From contig NZ_RYZH01000008.1 of assembly GCF_003977685.1 (NCBI RefSeq), positions 62,001 through 126,000 of the forward strand: DNA of 64,000 nt, written 5' to 3'. How positions within the stretch are numbered: position 1 is the first letter of the stretch; each line of letters begins with the position of its first letter. Made by a program: the position numbers and the translations under genes. This document shows, one piece after another, positions 16,369 to 23,642 of the stretch. Below the pieces are notes generated by a model. That model was given only the letters and a program-made list of their open reading frames with translations. It was not told the DNA's origin and made no database searches. This DNA is from Tautonia sociabilis. GTDB lineage: Bacteria > Planctomycetota > Planctomycetia > Isosphaerales > Isosphaeraceae.

Positions 16369-16908
16369 TCAGTCCTTCCGACGGGTCAGCGTGAAGTCGT
16401 GGGTGCCGGCGGGCTGGCCGTCCCTGTAGGCGGTCCAGGAGCTGGTGATGTGGTCGGCGTCGTGGAGGAGGAAGCGGCCCTCGTGCATGTGCATGTCGGT
16501 GGCGGGATCGAGGTTGGAGCCGCCGTCGAAGGAGAAGACGAGGGTGTCGGGGGAGGAGGCCTCCCGGTCGAGGAGCAGGCGGGGCTGGTTGCCGATGGCG
16601 CAGTAGTGGGTGGCGCGGAGGTCGTCGCCGTCGAGGTGGTAGACCGAGATCATCTCGTGGGGAGTGCCGGGGCCGTAGGTCTCGACCAGGGCGCTGCCGG
16701 AGGCGATGAGCTGGTAGGTGATGACAAAGGCCTCCTCCCCCTCGCGCTGCTCCCAGGTGCCGACGAGGGTCTTCATCCGCTCGAACGCGGCGGGGCCGTC
16801 GAGCCCCTCGGCCGGCGTCGCCCCGGCGGCAGGCCCTTCCGCGCGGGCGGGGGCCAGGGCGATCCACAACGCGGCGGGGGCCAGGATCAGCAGGAGGCGG
16901 TGCGACAT
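16369..16908 (-). CDS. Exported lipocalin-like (DUF1579-type) hypothetical protein
   Basis: A 179-residue protein with a clear signal peptide (MSHRLLLILAPAALWIALAPARA). The mature part has the look of a small beta-barrel: 'FERMKTLVGTWEQ' at the front, then alternating strands 'VITYQLIASGSALVETYG', 'HEMISVYHLDGDDLRATHYC', 'LVFSFDGGSNLD', and a C-terminal 'HITSSWTAYRDGQPAGTHDF'. The GTW start and strand pattern resemble DUF1579/heme-binding-like barrels, which are known in many bacterial secreted proteins but poorly characterised. A His-rich 'DMHMHEGRF' could bind metal. Family assignment is from overall pattern, so moderate. The frame continues upstream to 17043, but the signal peptide fixes the start at 16908. 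Confidence 0.75.
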   Translation of the reverse strand: MSHRLLLILAPAALWIALAPARAEGPAAGATPAEGLDGPAAFERMKTLVGTWEQREGEEAFVITYQLIASGSALVETYGPGTPHEMISVYHLDGDDLRATHYCAIGNQPRLLLDREASSPDTLVFSFDGGSNLDPATDMHMHEGRFLLHDADHITSSWTAYRDGQPAGTHDFTLTRRKD

Positions 16909-17168
16909 GATCGGGACTCCGGAATCGGCCGAAGGGCCGGGGGAAGGGAAGGGTGGCTCAAATCCGGGATGATGCCTCCCGGATCCGGGGGCCGGCAGGC
17001 CGCGCTCGAGACGGCCAACCGATTCAGAACACATGTATACCATCGGCCGGCGGTGAGGGAAACTGAAATCGGGGAGGATCGGGAGGAGGATTCTCCAGAC
17101 GGAGAGCGAGGGGGGGGCAGCGCGAGCGGAGAGGGGAAGGCGGGCGGGGGGACGTCTTGGAAGGACGA

Positions 17169-17206
17169 CGAGCCGGCCGCCGGACGGGGGTCCGGCGGCC
17201 GGCTCG
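17169..17206 (-). terminator. Strong GC hairpin downstream of the LEPR-XLL gene
   Basis: A perfect 16-bp inverted repeat (17169-17184 and 17191-17206, arms CGAGCCGGCCGCCGGA / TCCGGCGGCCGGCTCG) with a 6-base loop begins 58 bases after the stop of the leftward gene 17265-19100. On the minus strand a pyrimidine run (TCGTCCTTCC) follows the stem. This is a likely intrinsic terminator for that gene. Confidence 0.65.
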
Positions 17207-17264
17207 GGGGGAAGCGAGGCCGATCCGGGGGGGACCGGATCGGCCCGGGGGGTCGAGGAGGGGG

Positions 17265-19100
17265 TCAGGGAATGAAGATGGGGCCGATGGGCGGCAGGTT
17301 GGGGATCAGCTCGATGTCGTTGCGGACGCCGGTCCCTCCCCGGATGGCCGAGGAGATGATGCGGACGTTCTGCCGGGCGCCGATGAAGACGTGGGCGACG
17401 GGGTAGCCGGCGACGAAGGAGTCTCGGGCTCGGCCGAGGCCCAGCAGGTAGAGGGTGCCGAGGTTGTTCAGGACCAGGCCCCGGGCGTCGTTGGCGAGGA
17501 AGGCCTGGGTGTCGCCCTGGATGTCGAAGACGGCCGATCCGCGGAGCTGCGGGCGGAACGACTCGGAGAGGCCGGCCAGGCGGTTGGGGTAGTTGAGCGA
17601 AACGGTGGCCCCGCCCTGGAGCGTGTTGCGGTTGACCAGGTTGACGACGTTCTTGCCGTCCACGACCCCGACGACCCGGGCGACGAGCTGATCGACGCTG
17701 CCCAGGGCCTCGTCGCTGCCGGGAGGGGGGGCCGGCGGCAGGCCGGGGGCGCCGACCCGGGCCAGCTCGGTGAGCCGGGCCTGGGTGGTGTTGATCTCCA
17801 TGCCGCCGAGGATCTCGGTGTCCGGCTGGTACTGGTCGAAGAAGCCCCGGCCGAGGACGACCAGCGGGTCGAAGCCGGGGTTGCCGGTGGCGCCGCCGAG
17901 GAAATCGAAGTCTCGGGTGGGGACGAAGGGGGCCGTCGTCGGGACGGCGGCCCCGGTTATCAGGCTGGCGGCGACGTTGATCCCCTGGGCCACGCCGGGG
18001 CCGGTGGCGGAGGCGTCGACCAGAATGGTGCGGTAGTCGGTGGTGCCGATGCCGTCGACCGAGTCGATGCTGGCGAGGGTGTCGGTGGTGAAGGCGCCGA
18101 CGAAGCTGCCGTCGACGGCGTCGTAGGCCCGGACGAGGTTGGCCTGGCCGACGAGCACGACCAGCCGGCTGTTGCCGGCGTCGGCCAGGGCCACGCCGGC
18201 GGAGTCGGCGATGCTGGGGACATCGATCGACTGCAGGACGGCGCCGCTCTTGACGTCAAAGCGGAGGAGCTGGCCGGCGACGGGATCGTAGCCGTAGATC
18301 TGGGGGTCGACGACCGTCTGGGGGTCGATCGGGTCGGCGAGGATGCGGTTGACCTCGACGCGGATGCCCGGCGGCGGGCCGGTGTCCTCGGTGCCGGTGA
18401 CGGTGAAGACGGGGAAGAAGTTCCCGTCGGTGAGCACCAGCGAGATGCCGCCCTGCTGGTCCTCCTGGAGGGTCAGGTCGCGGCCGGTCTGGGCGGCCCG
18501 GGCGGCGGCGACCTCGGGCAGCTCGCGGAGGAAGACCTGGGTGTTGCGGCCGACGTTGTTGAGCTTCAGCTTGCGGACGCCGCCGATGAGGTTGATCGTG
18601 CCGCCGTCGATCAGGTTGAAGGCCCGCAGCCCGGCCAGGCCGACCTGGTTGGCGCCGCTGCCGGCCTGGGCGTCGAGCGGGACGTCGGCATCCTTGACGA
18701 ACGCCAGGGGAGCGTAGCCGGTGGCGTGGGAGAGGATCTGGGTGCTCGGGCCGGTGTCGTCGTAGACCAGCTCCAGCGCCCCGTCGTCCCGGACCCGGGT
18801 GCCGGCCAGGGTCCCCGGGCCGACGAGGTTGACCGCCACCCGCACGCCTCGGGGGCCGACGTACCGGAAGTTCTTCACCGGAGGCGGGGTCGGGGAGGCG
18901 GCCTGGGGGGCCTCCATCATGTGGATGCCGCTCTGGGCCTCGACCCCGGCCTGCTCGGCGGCGACCGGCGGCAGGGCCGGGTCGGTCGCGTCGACGGCCG
19001 AGCCGGCCACGAGGGCGAGGTCGCCGGCGAGCAGGCGGCGGCCCTCCATCGGCTCCAGGCCCGGCCGGGCCTTTCTGGTCCTGCTGGCGCCCCGTGCCAT
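17265..19100 (-). CDS. LEPR-XLL domain surface protein, TIGR03118-like propeller content unknown
   Basis: A 611-residue protein. The start at 19100 has AGGAGG about 9 bases upstream and places the motif GLEPMEGRRLLAGD at residues 14-27; this is the LEPR-XLL sorting motif found at the N-terminus of very large or surface proteins in planctomycetes. A Pro-rich linker ('ASPTPPPVKNF') follows, then strand-rich sequence with many Asp/Gly turns and segments such as 'LRFDVKSGAVLQSIDVPSI' and 'LVVLVGQANLVRAYDAVDGSFV', which look like beta-propeller blades. The C-terminus ends 'NLPPIGPIFIP'. No catalytic motif is recognised. The likely location is the cell surface. A strong hairpin downstream suggests it is transcribed alone. 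The exact fold is inference. Confidence 0.85.
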   Translation of the reverse strand: MARGASRTRKARPGLEPMEGRRLLAGDLALVAGSAVDATDPALPPVAAEQAGVEAQSGIHMMEAPQAASPTPPPVKNFRYVGPRGVRVAVNLVGPGTLAGTRVRDDGALELVYDDTGPSTQILSHATGYAPLAFVKDADVPLDAQAGSGANQVGLAGLRAFNLIDGGTINLIGGVRKLKLNNVGRNTQVFLRELPEVAAARAAQTGRDLTLQEDQQGGISLVLTDGNFFPVFTVTGTEDTGPPPGIRVEVNRILADPIDPQTVVDPQIYGYDPVAGQLLRFDVKSGAVLQSIDVPSIADSAGVALADAGNSRLVVLVGQANLVRAYDAVDGSFVGAFTTDTLASIDSVDGIGTTDYRTILVDASATGPGVAQGINVAASLITGAAVPTTAPFVPTRDFDFLGGATGNPGFDPLVVLGRGFFDQYQPDTEILGGMEINTTQARLTELARVGAPGLPPAPPPGSDEALGSVDQLVARVVGVVDGKNVVNLVNRNTLQGGATVSLNYPNRLAGLSESFRPQLRGSAVFDIQGDTQAFLANDARGLVLNNLGTLYLLGLGRARDSFVAGYPVAHVFIGARQNVRIISSAIRGGTGVRNDIELIPNLPPIGPIFIP

Positions 19101-19203
19101 GTTCCGCACCCTCCTGAATGGTTCGCTCCCGATCGGCGCAGGGGCGCGACCGGGCCGGACGATCCGCGTTGCCGTTCTCATCGGCACGACCGGCCGGCCG
19201 ACA

Positions 19204-20109
19204 TCACTCCGAAGCGCGGGCCGGGGCGTCGAGGACGGATCGGATCCGGTCGGCCAGGGCGGGCATCTGCCCCGGACTCGGGATGTGGCCCTCGCCGGGG
19301 AGCGGCTCGGCGGCCACCAGGCCGGGCAGCAGCCGTCGGGCGCCGCCGAGCAGGGCTCGGGCGTCGAAGAAGACGTCGCGCTCGCCGCAGCAGACGAAGG
19401 CGGGGGCGTCGAGGCGGTCGAACCTCCCCGGGCGGAAGGGGCGCAGACAGGCCAGCGTCGGATCCGGGATGACGTGGCGGAAGGCCAGCCCGAGCAGCCG
19501 GGCGATGTCCGGATCCGGCTCCAGCCCGGGGCCGTAGAGAGGGCGGACGGCGGCCCTCAGGCTGCGGTCGGTCCCGACCGCCGCGTGGCGGAGCATCGCC
19601 CCCGCCATCACGAGCTGACCCCGGAACCGAAGCCAGGAGAGCCCGGCGCCGCCAATGATCGCCAGCCGACCCACCCGATCCGGCCGCTCGGCGGCCAGCT
19701 TGAGCATCATCCAGCCGCCGAAGGAGAAGCCAACAAGATCGACCGGCCCGGTTAGGCCGAGGCCGTCGAGCACCCCGGCCAGCCAGTCGGCATAGAAGGG
19801 GCCCCGCCGCCGGGGACGGACCTCGGCGCTGAGGCCCGGGTCGCCGATCGTGTCGATCGCCAGCACCCGGCGCGTCTCCGACAGCGGAGCGATCAGGCCG
19901 GCCATCGCGGCGGCGTTCAGGTCCAGCCCGTGGAGCACGACGACCGGAGGCGCGTCGGCCGGGCCCGCCTCGAGGGCGTGCGTCGGGCCGAACGCCGAGT
20001 CGACCATCCGGGACCGAACAGGCACAGGGAAGCGGGCAAGGCGGTCGTCGTACCAGTCCCGGACGGCCCGGCGGCCGGCGTCGGTCCAGTAGATGGAGGC
20101 TCGGGGCAT
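19204..20109 (-). CDS. Alpha/beta hydrolase
   Basis: A 301-residue protein beginning MPRASIYWTDAG. The family core is clear: oxyanion strand 'PVVVLHGLDLNAAAMAGL', nucleophile elbow 'LVGFSFGGWMMLKLA' with the Ser of G-F-S-F-G, acid strand 'FVCCGERDVFFDA', and a C-terminal 'LPGEGHIPS' providing the His. There is no signal peptide, so it is probably cytosolic. Alpha/beta hydrolases of this kind cleave esters, C-C bonds or haloalkanes, and the substrate cannot be deduced. An open frame continues upstream to 21432, but that portion has no protein-like character and overlaps amrA on the other strand. It ends 103 bases before the LEPR-XLL start, same strand. Confidence 0.88.
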   Translation of the reverse strand: MPRASIYWTDAGRRAVRDWYDDRLARFPVPVRSRMVDSAFGPTHALEAGPADAPPVVVLHGLDLNAAAMAGLIAPLSETRRVLAIDTIGDPGLSAEVRPRRRGPFYADWLAGVLDGLGLTGPVDLVGFSFGGWMMLKLAAERPDRVGRLAIIGGAGLSWLRFRGQLVMAGAMLRHAAVGTDRSLRAAVRPLYGPGLEPDPDIARLLGLAFRHVIPDPTLACLRPFRPGRFDRLDAPAFVCCGERDVFFDARALLGGARRLLPGLVAAEPLPGEGHIPSPGQMPALADRIRSVLDAPARASE

Positions 20110-20225
20110 GGCGGCGGGGCATCGGCCGAGGGGGAAGCGGCGGGGCGTCGGCCGGCAACCGGAGGCCGGCCGGGCCGGAGATCGATCGATCCCGGGTCGA
20201 GGATCCCGGGCGGGGCCCTCCTCCG

Positions 20226-20420
20226 TCAAGGGGCCCGCCCGGGGGGGACCGGCCCGATCCCCCTCCCGCCAATGGTCTCGGCAGGCCGGTCGGGGGATCC
20301 CCTCCCGGACGATTCCCGATCCTGCGGGGCCGGGGCGGGAGGCGGCGTCGGCGTCGGCAGCGCCAGCGCGGCGGCCAGGCCAAGACCGAAGGCAACTGGT
20401 ACGATCACGTTGCTCCTCAT
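20226..20420 (-). CDS. Small exported hypothetical protein
   Basis: A 64-residue open frame with a GAGAGG about 6 bases before the ATG at 20420. Residues 1-24 (MRSNVIVPVAFGLGLAAALA) make a convincing signal peptide or membrane anchor. What follows is Pro- and Gly-rich low-complexity sequence (PTPTPPPAPAP). It sits between the divergent alpha/beta hydrolase and amrA genes. Small proteins of this kind are common in planctomycetes, but no family is recognised and the tail could be chance coding, so confidence is limited. Confidence 0.42.
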   Translation of the reverse strand: MRSNVIVPVAFGLGLAAALALPTPTPPPAPAPQDRESSGRGSPDRPAETIGGRGIGPVPPGRAP

Positions 20421-20586
20421 GGTCGCCTCTCGCGGTAAGGTGCGCTGGCGAGGCGGAGGGGAGCGGGGAGTCCGATCGGGCCGCCCCACCCCGCCTCGCC
20501 CCGCGAGCGGGCAAGATCGATGCCGACCGAGGGCTTCGGACGCTCGGCCCCTGACGGCGGGGGCGAGGCGGCGTAGAATGCGGCCT

Positions 20587-21231
20587 ATGGAACGCGAATC
20601 GGAGCGATTCAAGCCCGGCGCGAGCATGAATGACCCAGGTCCGGGCCTCCCGGTCGGGCCGCTCTCCCGGTGGGCCCGCCTGCGGCTGCTGGAGGAGGCG
20701 AGGGGAGCGATGGCGGCCGCGGTCGCCGGCGGCGGGGTGGTCGAGGTGCCGGGGCCAACCGGCAAGCCGGAGCTGGACCGGCCTCGGGCGGCGTTCGTGA
20801 CGCTCCGGCGGCGGGACTCCGGGGCCTTGCGCGGCTGCCGGGGGGAGGCGGTGGCCCGGAGGCCCCTGGTGGCCTCGGTCGCGGCCGGGGCGATCGGCGC
20901 CGCGACCGACGACCCGAGGTTCCGGCCCGTCTCGACCGACGAGCTGCGGCTGCTCCGGGTCGAGATCAGCGTCCTGACCCCCCCTCGGCCGATCTCCCCG
21001 GATCGGATCGAGCTGGGAAGGCATGGCCTGATGATCGTCCGGGGACGGACCCGGGGCCTGCTGCTGCCGCAGGTGCCCGGTCACCACGGGTTCGACCGGC
21101 TCGCCTTCCTGGAGGCCATCTGCCGCAAGGCGGGCCTGCCTCCCGGCTCCTGGCGGAACGATCCCGAGGTGATGCTCTTGGCGTTCGAGGCGGAGGTCTG
21201 GGGCGAGGAAAACGCCGACAACTCCGGATAA
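20587..21231 (+). CDS. amrA: AmmeMemoRadiSam system protein A (AMMECR1 domain)
   Basis: A 214-residue protein from 20587 (a second in-frame ATG lies at 20626; neither has a strong ribosome-binding site). After a short N-terminal tail the AMMECR1 fold is recognisable: 'AAFVTLRRRDSGALRGCRGE' containing the conserved LRGC(I/R)G block, 'DDPRFRPVSTDELRLLRVEISVLTPP', and 'ELGRHGLMIVRGRTRGLLLPQVP'. AMMECR1-type proteins usually occur with a Memo-like AmrB and a radical SAM AmrS in the three-part AmmeMemoRadiSam system. Biochemical function is unresolved; the human homologue is a disease gene. Neither partner is in this window, so they must lie elsewhere or be absent. It is divergent from the alpha/beta hydrolase and 178 bases upstream of the candidate selenoprotein. 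Confidence 0.9.
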   Translation: MERESERFKPGASMNDPGPGLPVGPLSRWARLRLLEEARGAMAAAVAGGGVVEVPGPTGKPELDRPRAAFVTLRRRDSGALRGCRGEAVARRPLVASVAAGAIGAATDDPRFRPVSTDELRLLRVEISVLTPPRPISPDRIELGRHGLMIVRGRTRGLLLPQVPGHHGFDRLAFLEAICRKAGLPPGSWRNDPEVMLLAFEAEVWGEENADNSG

Positions 21232-21409
21232 GGCCAGGAGGCCGGACCGGTCCTCCCCGCCCCGGACGGCGCGGCGCGCGGCGAGTCCGGCGCGCCGGCG
21301 CGATCCGCGCTTGACGATCGCGGACCGGCGGCGGAGGATGATGCGTGAAGTCGAGCGACCGAGCGGCGGGGGCGGAGGCCCTCGACCTCGACCGAAGGAG
21401 TCCGTTTCC

Positions 21410-21982
21410 ATGAGATTGCGATCGAAACACACCCTGGCGCTGGCCGGGCTGGTCGTCGCCGCAACGGCGACGGCGGCCGTGCTACCAGGCCAGGGGCTCG
21501 ATTCCGGGCCGAAGCTCGGAACGGTCGTGGATGCCTTCGACGTCTACGACGTCACCGGCCCGAACCAGGGCCGAGAGCTCTGTTATCGCTGAGCGTACGG
21601 CGCGAGCCCGGTCGTCTGCATTTTCACGCGGACGACGAGCGGGCCCTTGACCGGTCTGGTCAAGGCCGTCGACGAGCAGATCGAGAAGAATCCGGACCTG
21701 AAGGCCTTCGTTGTCCGCCTGACGGACACCGACAGCGAGGCCGAGGTCGTCAAGGCGCTGCGCGGCCTGGCGACCGAGTGCGGCATTGAAAACGTGCCGC
21801 TGACCCTGCTGGAGAATCCGGCAGGCCCGCCGTCCTACCAGATCGCCGAGGACGCGGAAGTCACCGTCCTAATGTGGCGCTACACCGAGCTGGAAGCCAA
21901 GCACGCGTTCGCCGCTGGCGAGCTCGGCGAGGATGACATCGCTCGCATTCTCGCCGACCTGCCGAAGATCCTGGGCGACTGA
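21410..21982 (+). CDS. Thioredoxin-like exported protein with in-frame TGA: candidate selenoprotein (CxxU)
   Basis: Read through one TGA (21590-21592), this is a 190-codon frame that stays in phase from ATG 21410 to the stop at 21980-21982. AAGGAG precedes the ATG. Residues 1-30 are a signal peptide or anchor (RSKHTLALAGLVVAATATAA). The redox site reads 'GPNQGRELCYR' then TGA then 'AYGASPVVCIF', so the TGA (codon 61) sits exactly three residues after Cys 58, where the second Cys of a CxxC would be. After it come 'KNPDLKAFVVRLTD', 'VPLTLLENPAGPPSYQIAED' with a cis-Pro-like VPLT, and 'VTVLMWRYTEL', a normal thioredoxin-like fold with no further disruption. From memory, planctomycete relatives have CYRC here. 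Readings: selenocysteine at 61 (favoured), or a nonsense mutation. No sel genes are in this window. Confidence 0.7.
21606..21644 (+). promoter_or_regulatory. SECIS-like hairpin just downstream of the in-frame TGA
   Basis: Thirteen bases after the TGA the sequence folds on paper as GCCCG (21606-21610) plus GTCGTCTGC (21611-21619), paired with GCGGACGAC (21628-21636) and CGGGC (21640-21644), with GAG (21637-21639) bulged and loop ATTTTCAC. One T-G wobble is included. Bacterial SECIS elements are hairpins in this position with a G near the 5' side of the loop. If the top three pairs open, the loop is 14 bases with G at its second position (21618), which fits the rule as I recall it; as a closed stem, the loop lacks that G. 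Supportive, not proof. Confidence 0.45.
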
Positions 21983-22000
21983 CGCCGCCGCGTGATCGAT

Positions 22001-22030
22001 GCCGGGCCCCTCGACGTCGGGGGGCCCGGC
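22001..22030 (+). terminator. Hairpin after the candidate selenoprotein gene
   Basis: GCCGGGCCCC (22001-22010) and GGGGCCCGGC (22021-22030) form a perfect 10-bp stem with a 10-base loop, 18 bases after the stop at 21982. A weakly T-rich stretch (CGCTCGTTCCTCG) follows. Likely intrinsic terminator. Its place right after the distal stop, not after the TGA at 21592, agrees with the gene extending to 21982. Confidence 0.6.
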
Positions 22031-22104
22031 CGCTCGTTCCTCGATGATCCCCTGTCACCCCGGGCCCGCCCTCTCCCGCCGTCGGGCGCTCGACTTCACC
22101 CGGG

Positions 22105-22152
22105 AAACAAACGCCCCTCGCGAGCCAGACCGGCCCGCGGGGGCGTTCGTTT
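22105..22152. repeat. Inverted repeat, 13-bp arms
   Basis: AAACAAACGCCCC (22105-22117) and GGGGCGTTCGTTT (22140-22152) pair over 13 positions with one mismatch, enclosing 22 bases. It lies between the candidate selenoprotein and the PDZ remnant on the opposite strand, and may be a terminator for leftward transcripts reading through the remnant. Confidence 0.4.
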
Positions 22153-22305
22153 GCGCGGAGGGGAACCGGGCCCGAGGGCGGGCCGGCGCCTCCTGGACAA
22201 GGCCGGGGCGGCCGAGGCCCCGGAAGTCGGCGACAGCGGCGGCCTCGTTGGCGACGCGGAGGTGCGCCTGGTCCTCGACCGGGGTGTTCTCGTCTCGGGA
22301 GTGCG

Positions 22306-22575
22306 CTGGACCTCCAGCAGGCAAGGCCGCGGCAAGACGCGCACCGGGCTCCGGACACCGACGCGGTCCTCGGAGAGCGAGCGCCGCAGGTCGTCGATGC
22401 CGGCGACCGGGAGGCCGTCGACGGCGACGATCAGATCCTGCTCGACCAGGCCGGCGGGGCCGGGCGGCGCGTCGCCCCCGGCGACGAGGAAGGCGATCCC
22501 CGAGGAGAACGGTCCGCTCAGTCCCAGCCCTCGGGCAAGGCCGGGGGCGACCGGCCTCCCGGCCGTCCGATCGGT
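22306..22575 (-). pseudogene. PDZ domain remnant without a start
   Basis: On the minus strand this stretch encodes 'GLGLSGPFSSGIAFLVAGGD', then 'GPAGLVEQDLIVAVDGLPVA', then 'GIDDLRRSLSEDRVG' and 'RVLPRPCLLEVQ'. This is the core of a PDZ domain like those at the C-terminus of trypsin-like or Do-type proteases in planctomycetes. Upstream in the same frame there is only sequence lying out of phase inside the Gly/Tyr-rich gene, and no ATG/GTG with a ribosome-binding site; downstream the frame decays to Arg/Pro-rich noise. There is no protease domain. I read it as a leftover of a larger, lost gene. A translated standalone PDZ from a TTG is possible but unlikely. Confidence 0.45.
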
Positions 22576-23069
22576 CAACGCAACGGCATGCCAAAGACGC
22601 GATTGAGGTTCAGTCCGCCCCCATAGCCGGGGACGATCCCGTAGGTCGGGCTGGAGAGGCCAGAGGCGCCGGCGCCGAAGGAGTTGAGGGGATAGGTGGT
22701 GTAGCTCTGCTGGATGATCGTGCCGGGCGCGCCGAAGCCGCCGGAATACCCGGAGCTGTACCAGGTGGTGGGGGGGGCCCCGGCGACGACGCCGCCCAGG
22801 GGAGTGATGGCGGTGTAGCCGGTGGTCGTGTAGCCGGCGTAGGGCGAGGCGACGGCGGCCGGGGCCGGCGTGCCCACGAAAACCCGGGGCCCGCCGAAAC
22901 CGTAGCCGTAGTTGAAGGCGCCGACGCTCGCGCCGGCGTACCCGCGGTTGAAGCCGTAGCCGTAGTTCCAGGCCGAGTTGCCGACCCTCGCCTGGAACTG
23001 GGCCGAGGCCGTGGGGACAACAGCCAGCAGGAGGGCGCCGGCGGCCGCCAGCGGGGCGATGCGTGTCAT
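22575..23069 (-). CDS. Exported Gly/Tyr-rich hypothetical protein
   Basis: A 164-residue protein with GGGAGG upstream of ATG 23069. Residues 1-23 (MTRIAPLAAAGALLLAVVPTASA) are a textbook signal peptide with an ASA-Q cleavage site. The mature chain is rich in Gly, Tyr, Ala and Ser, with repeated aromatic turns: 'WNYGYGFNRGYAG', 'FNYGYGFGGP', 'SSGYSGGFGAPG'. This low-complexity pattern suits a flexible secreted or envelope protein rather than an enzyme. No family is recognised. It is transcribed leftward from the intergenic region that carries the 15-bp tandem repeat. Confidence 0.78.
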   Translation of the reverse strand: MTRIAPLAAAGALLLAVVPTASAQFQARVGNSAWNYGYGFNRGYAGASVGAFNYGYGFGGPRVFVGTPAPAAVASPYAGYTTTGYTAITPLGGVVAGAPPTTWYSSGYSGGFGAPGTIIQQSYTTYPLNSFGAGASGLSSPTYGIVPGYGGGLNLNRVFGMPLR

Positions 23070-23210
23070 CGATCGTTCCTCCCGGTCGGTGAGGGTGCGG
23101 GGCGTCTTTCCCGATTGTAGGCGATGCGCGTCCGGGAGGGGGGCCTTGGGGCCTTCCGGCGTGGCGAGGGATCCACATCGGTGGGGGGAATTCGACTGGA
23201 GTCGCAGGAG

Positions 23211-23345
23211 GGAAGAGAACCAGAGGGAAGAGAACCAGAGGGAAGAGAACCAGAGGGAAGAGAACCAGAGGGAAGAGAACCAGAGGGAAGAGAACCAGAG
23301 GGAAGAGAACCAGAGGGAAGAGAACCAGAGGGAGGAGAAGCGGAG
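23211..23345. repeat. 15-bp tandem repeat (minisatellite)
   Basis: The unit GGAAGAGAACCAGAG is repeated eight times without error from 23211 to 23330, followed by a degenerate ninth unit (23331-23345). The unit is purine-rich on the + strand and contrasts with its GC-rich surroundings. Because 15 is a multiple of three, every frame through it stays open; it would read as REENQ/EGREP-type repeats on + and LWFSS-type on -, but no gene with a ribosome-binding site crosses it. It lies in the spacer between the divergent genes 22575-23069 and 23643-24344. Confidence 0.95.
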
Positions 23346-23642
23346 GGAAGCCCGGAACCGAGAGGGCCGCGGCGATCCGCGCCAGGGGGACGACCGGAAC
23401 ACTGGCCGCTCCCCGCCGCATTGGTGCCGGGGCGACTCCGTGGCAACCCACACAATAGGCACAACCGGAACGCGGCGAGGTTGGGGCGTCCTTGGGCCTG
23501 GGGGCGGGGGAGGGCGCGTTCCGAAGAATCGGGGGAAGAGAAGGCCGGGCCCGCCGGCATCGGGCGATGCGCCGCAGGATGCGGACGCGGACGCGAGGCG
23601 GGCCGAGCGAGGCCGATCGATCGTCGGTCAGGAGGTGCGACG

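Noticed and set aside
19930-20586. Upstream extension of the AMMECR1 frame to 19930
   Set aside because: The extension is antisense to the alpha/beta hydrolase and is Arg/Gly-rich without homology; AMMECR1 sequence begins only after 20587.
21410-21982. Frameshift or two separate small genes instead of one interrupted gene
   Set aside because: Both halves are in the same frame and the break is exactly one TGA codon, so no frameshift is needed; the second half has no ribosome-binding site or start at its homologous beginning. A nonsense mutation is not excluded and is stated in the finding.
23211-23345. CRISPR array
   Set aside because: Repeats are contiguous 15-mers without spacers, and there are no cas genes.
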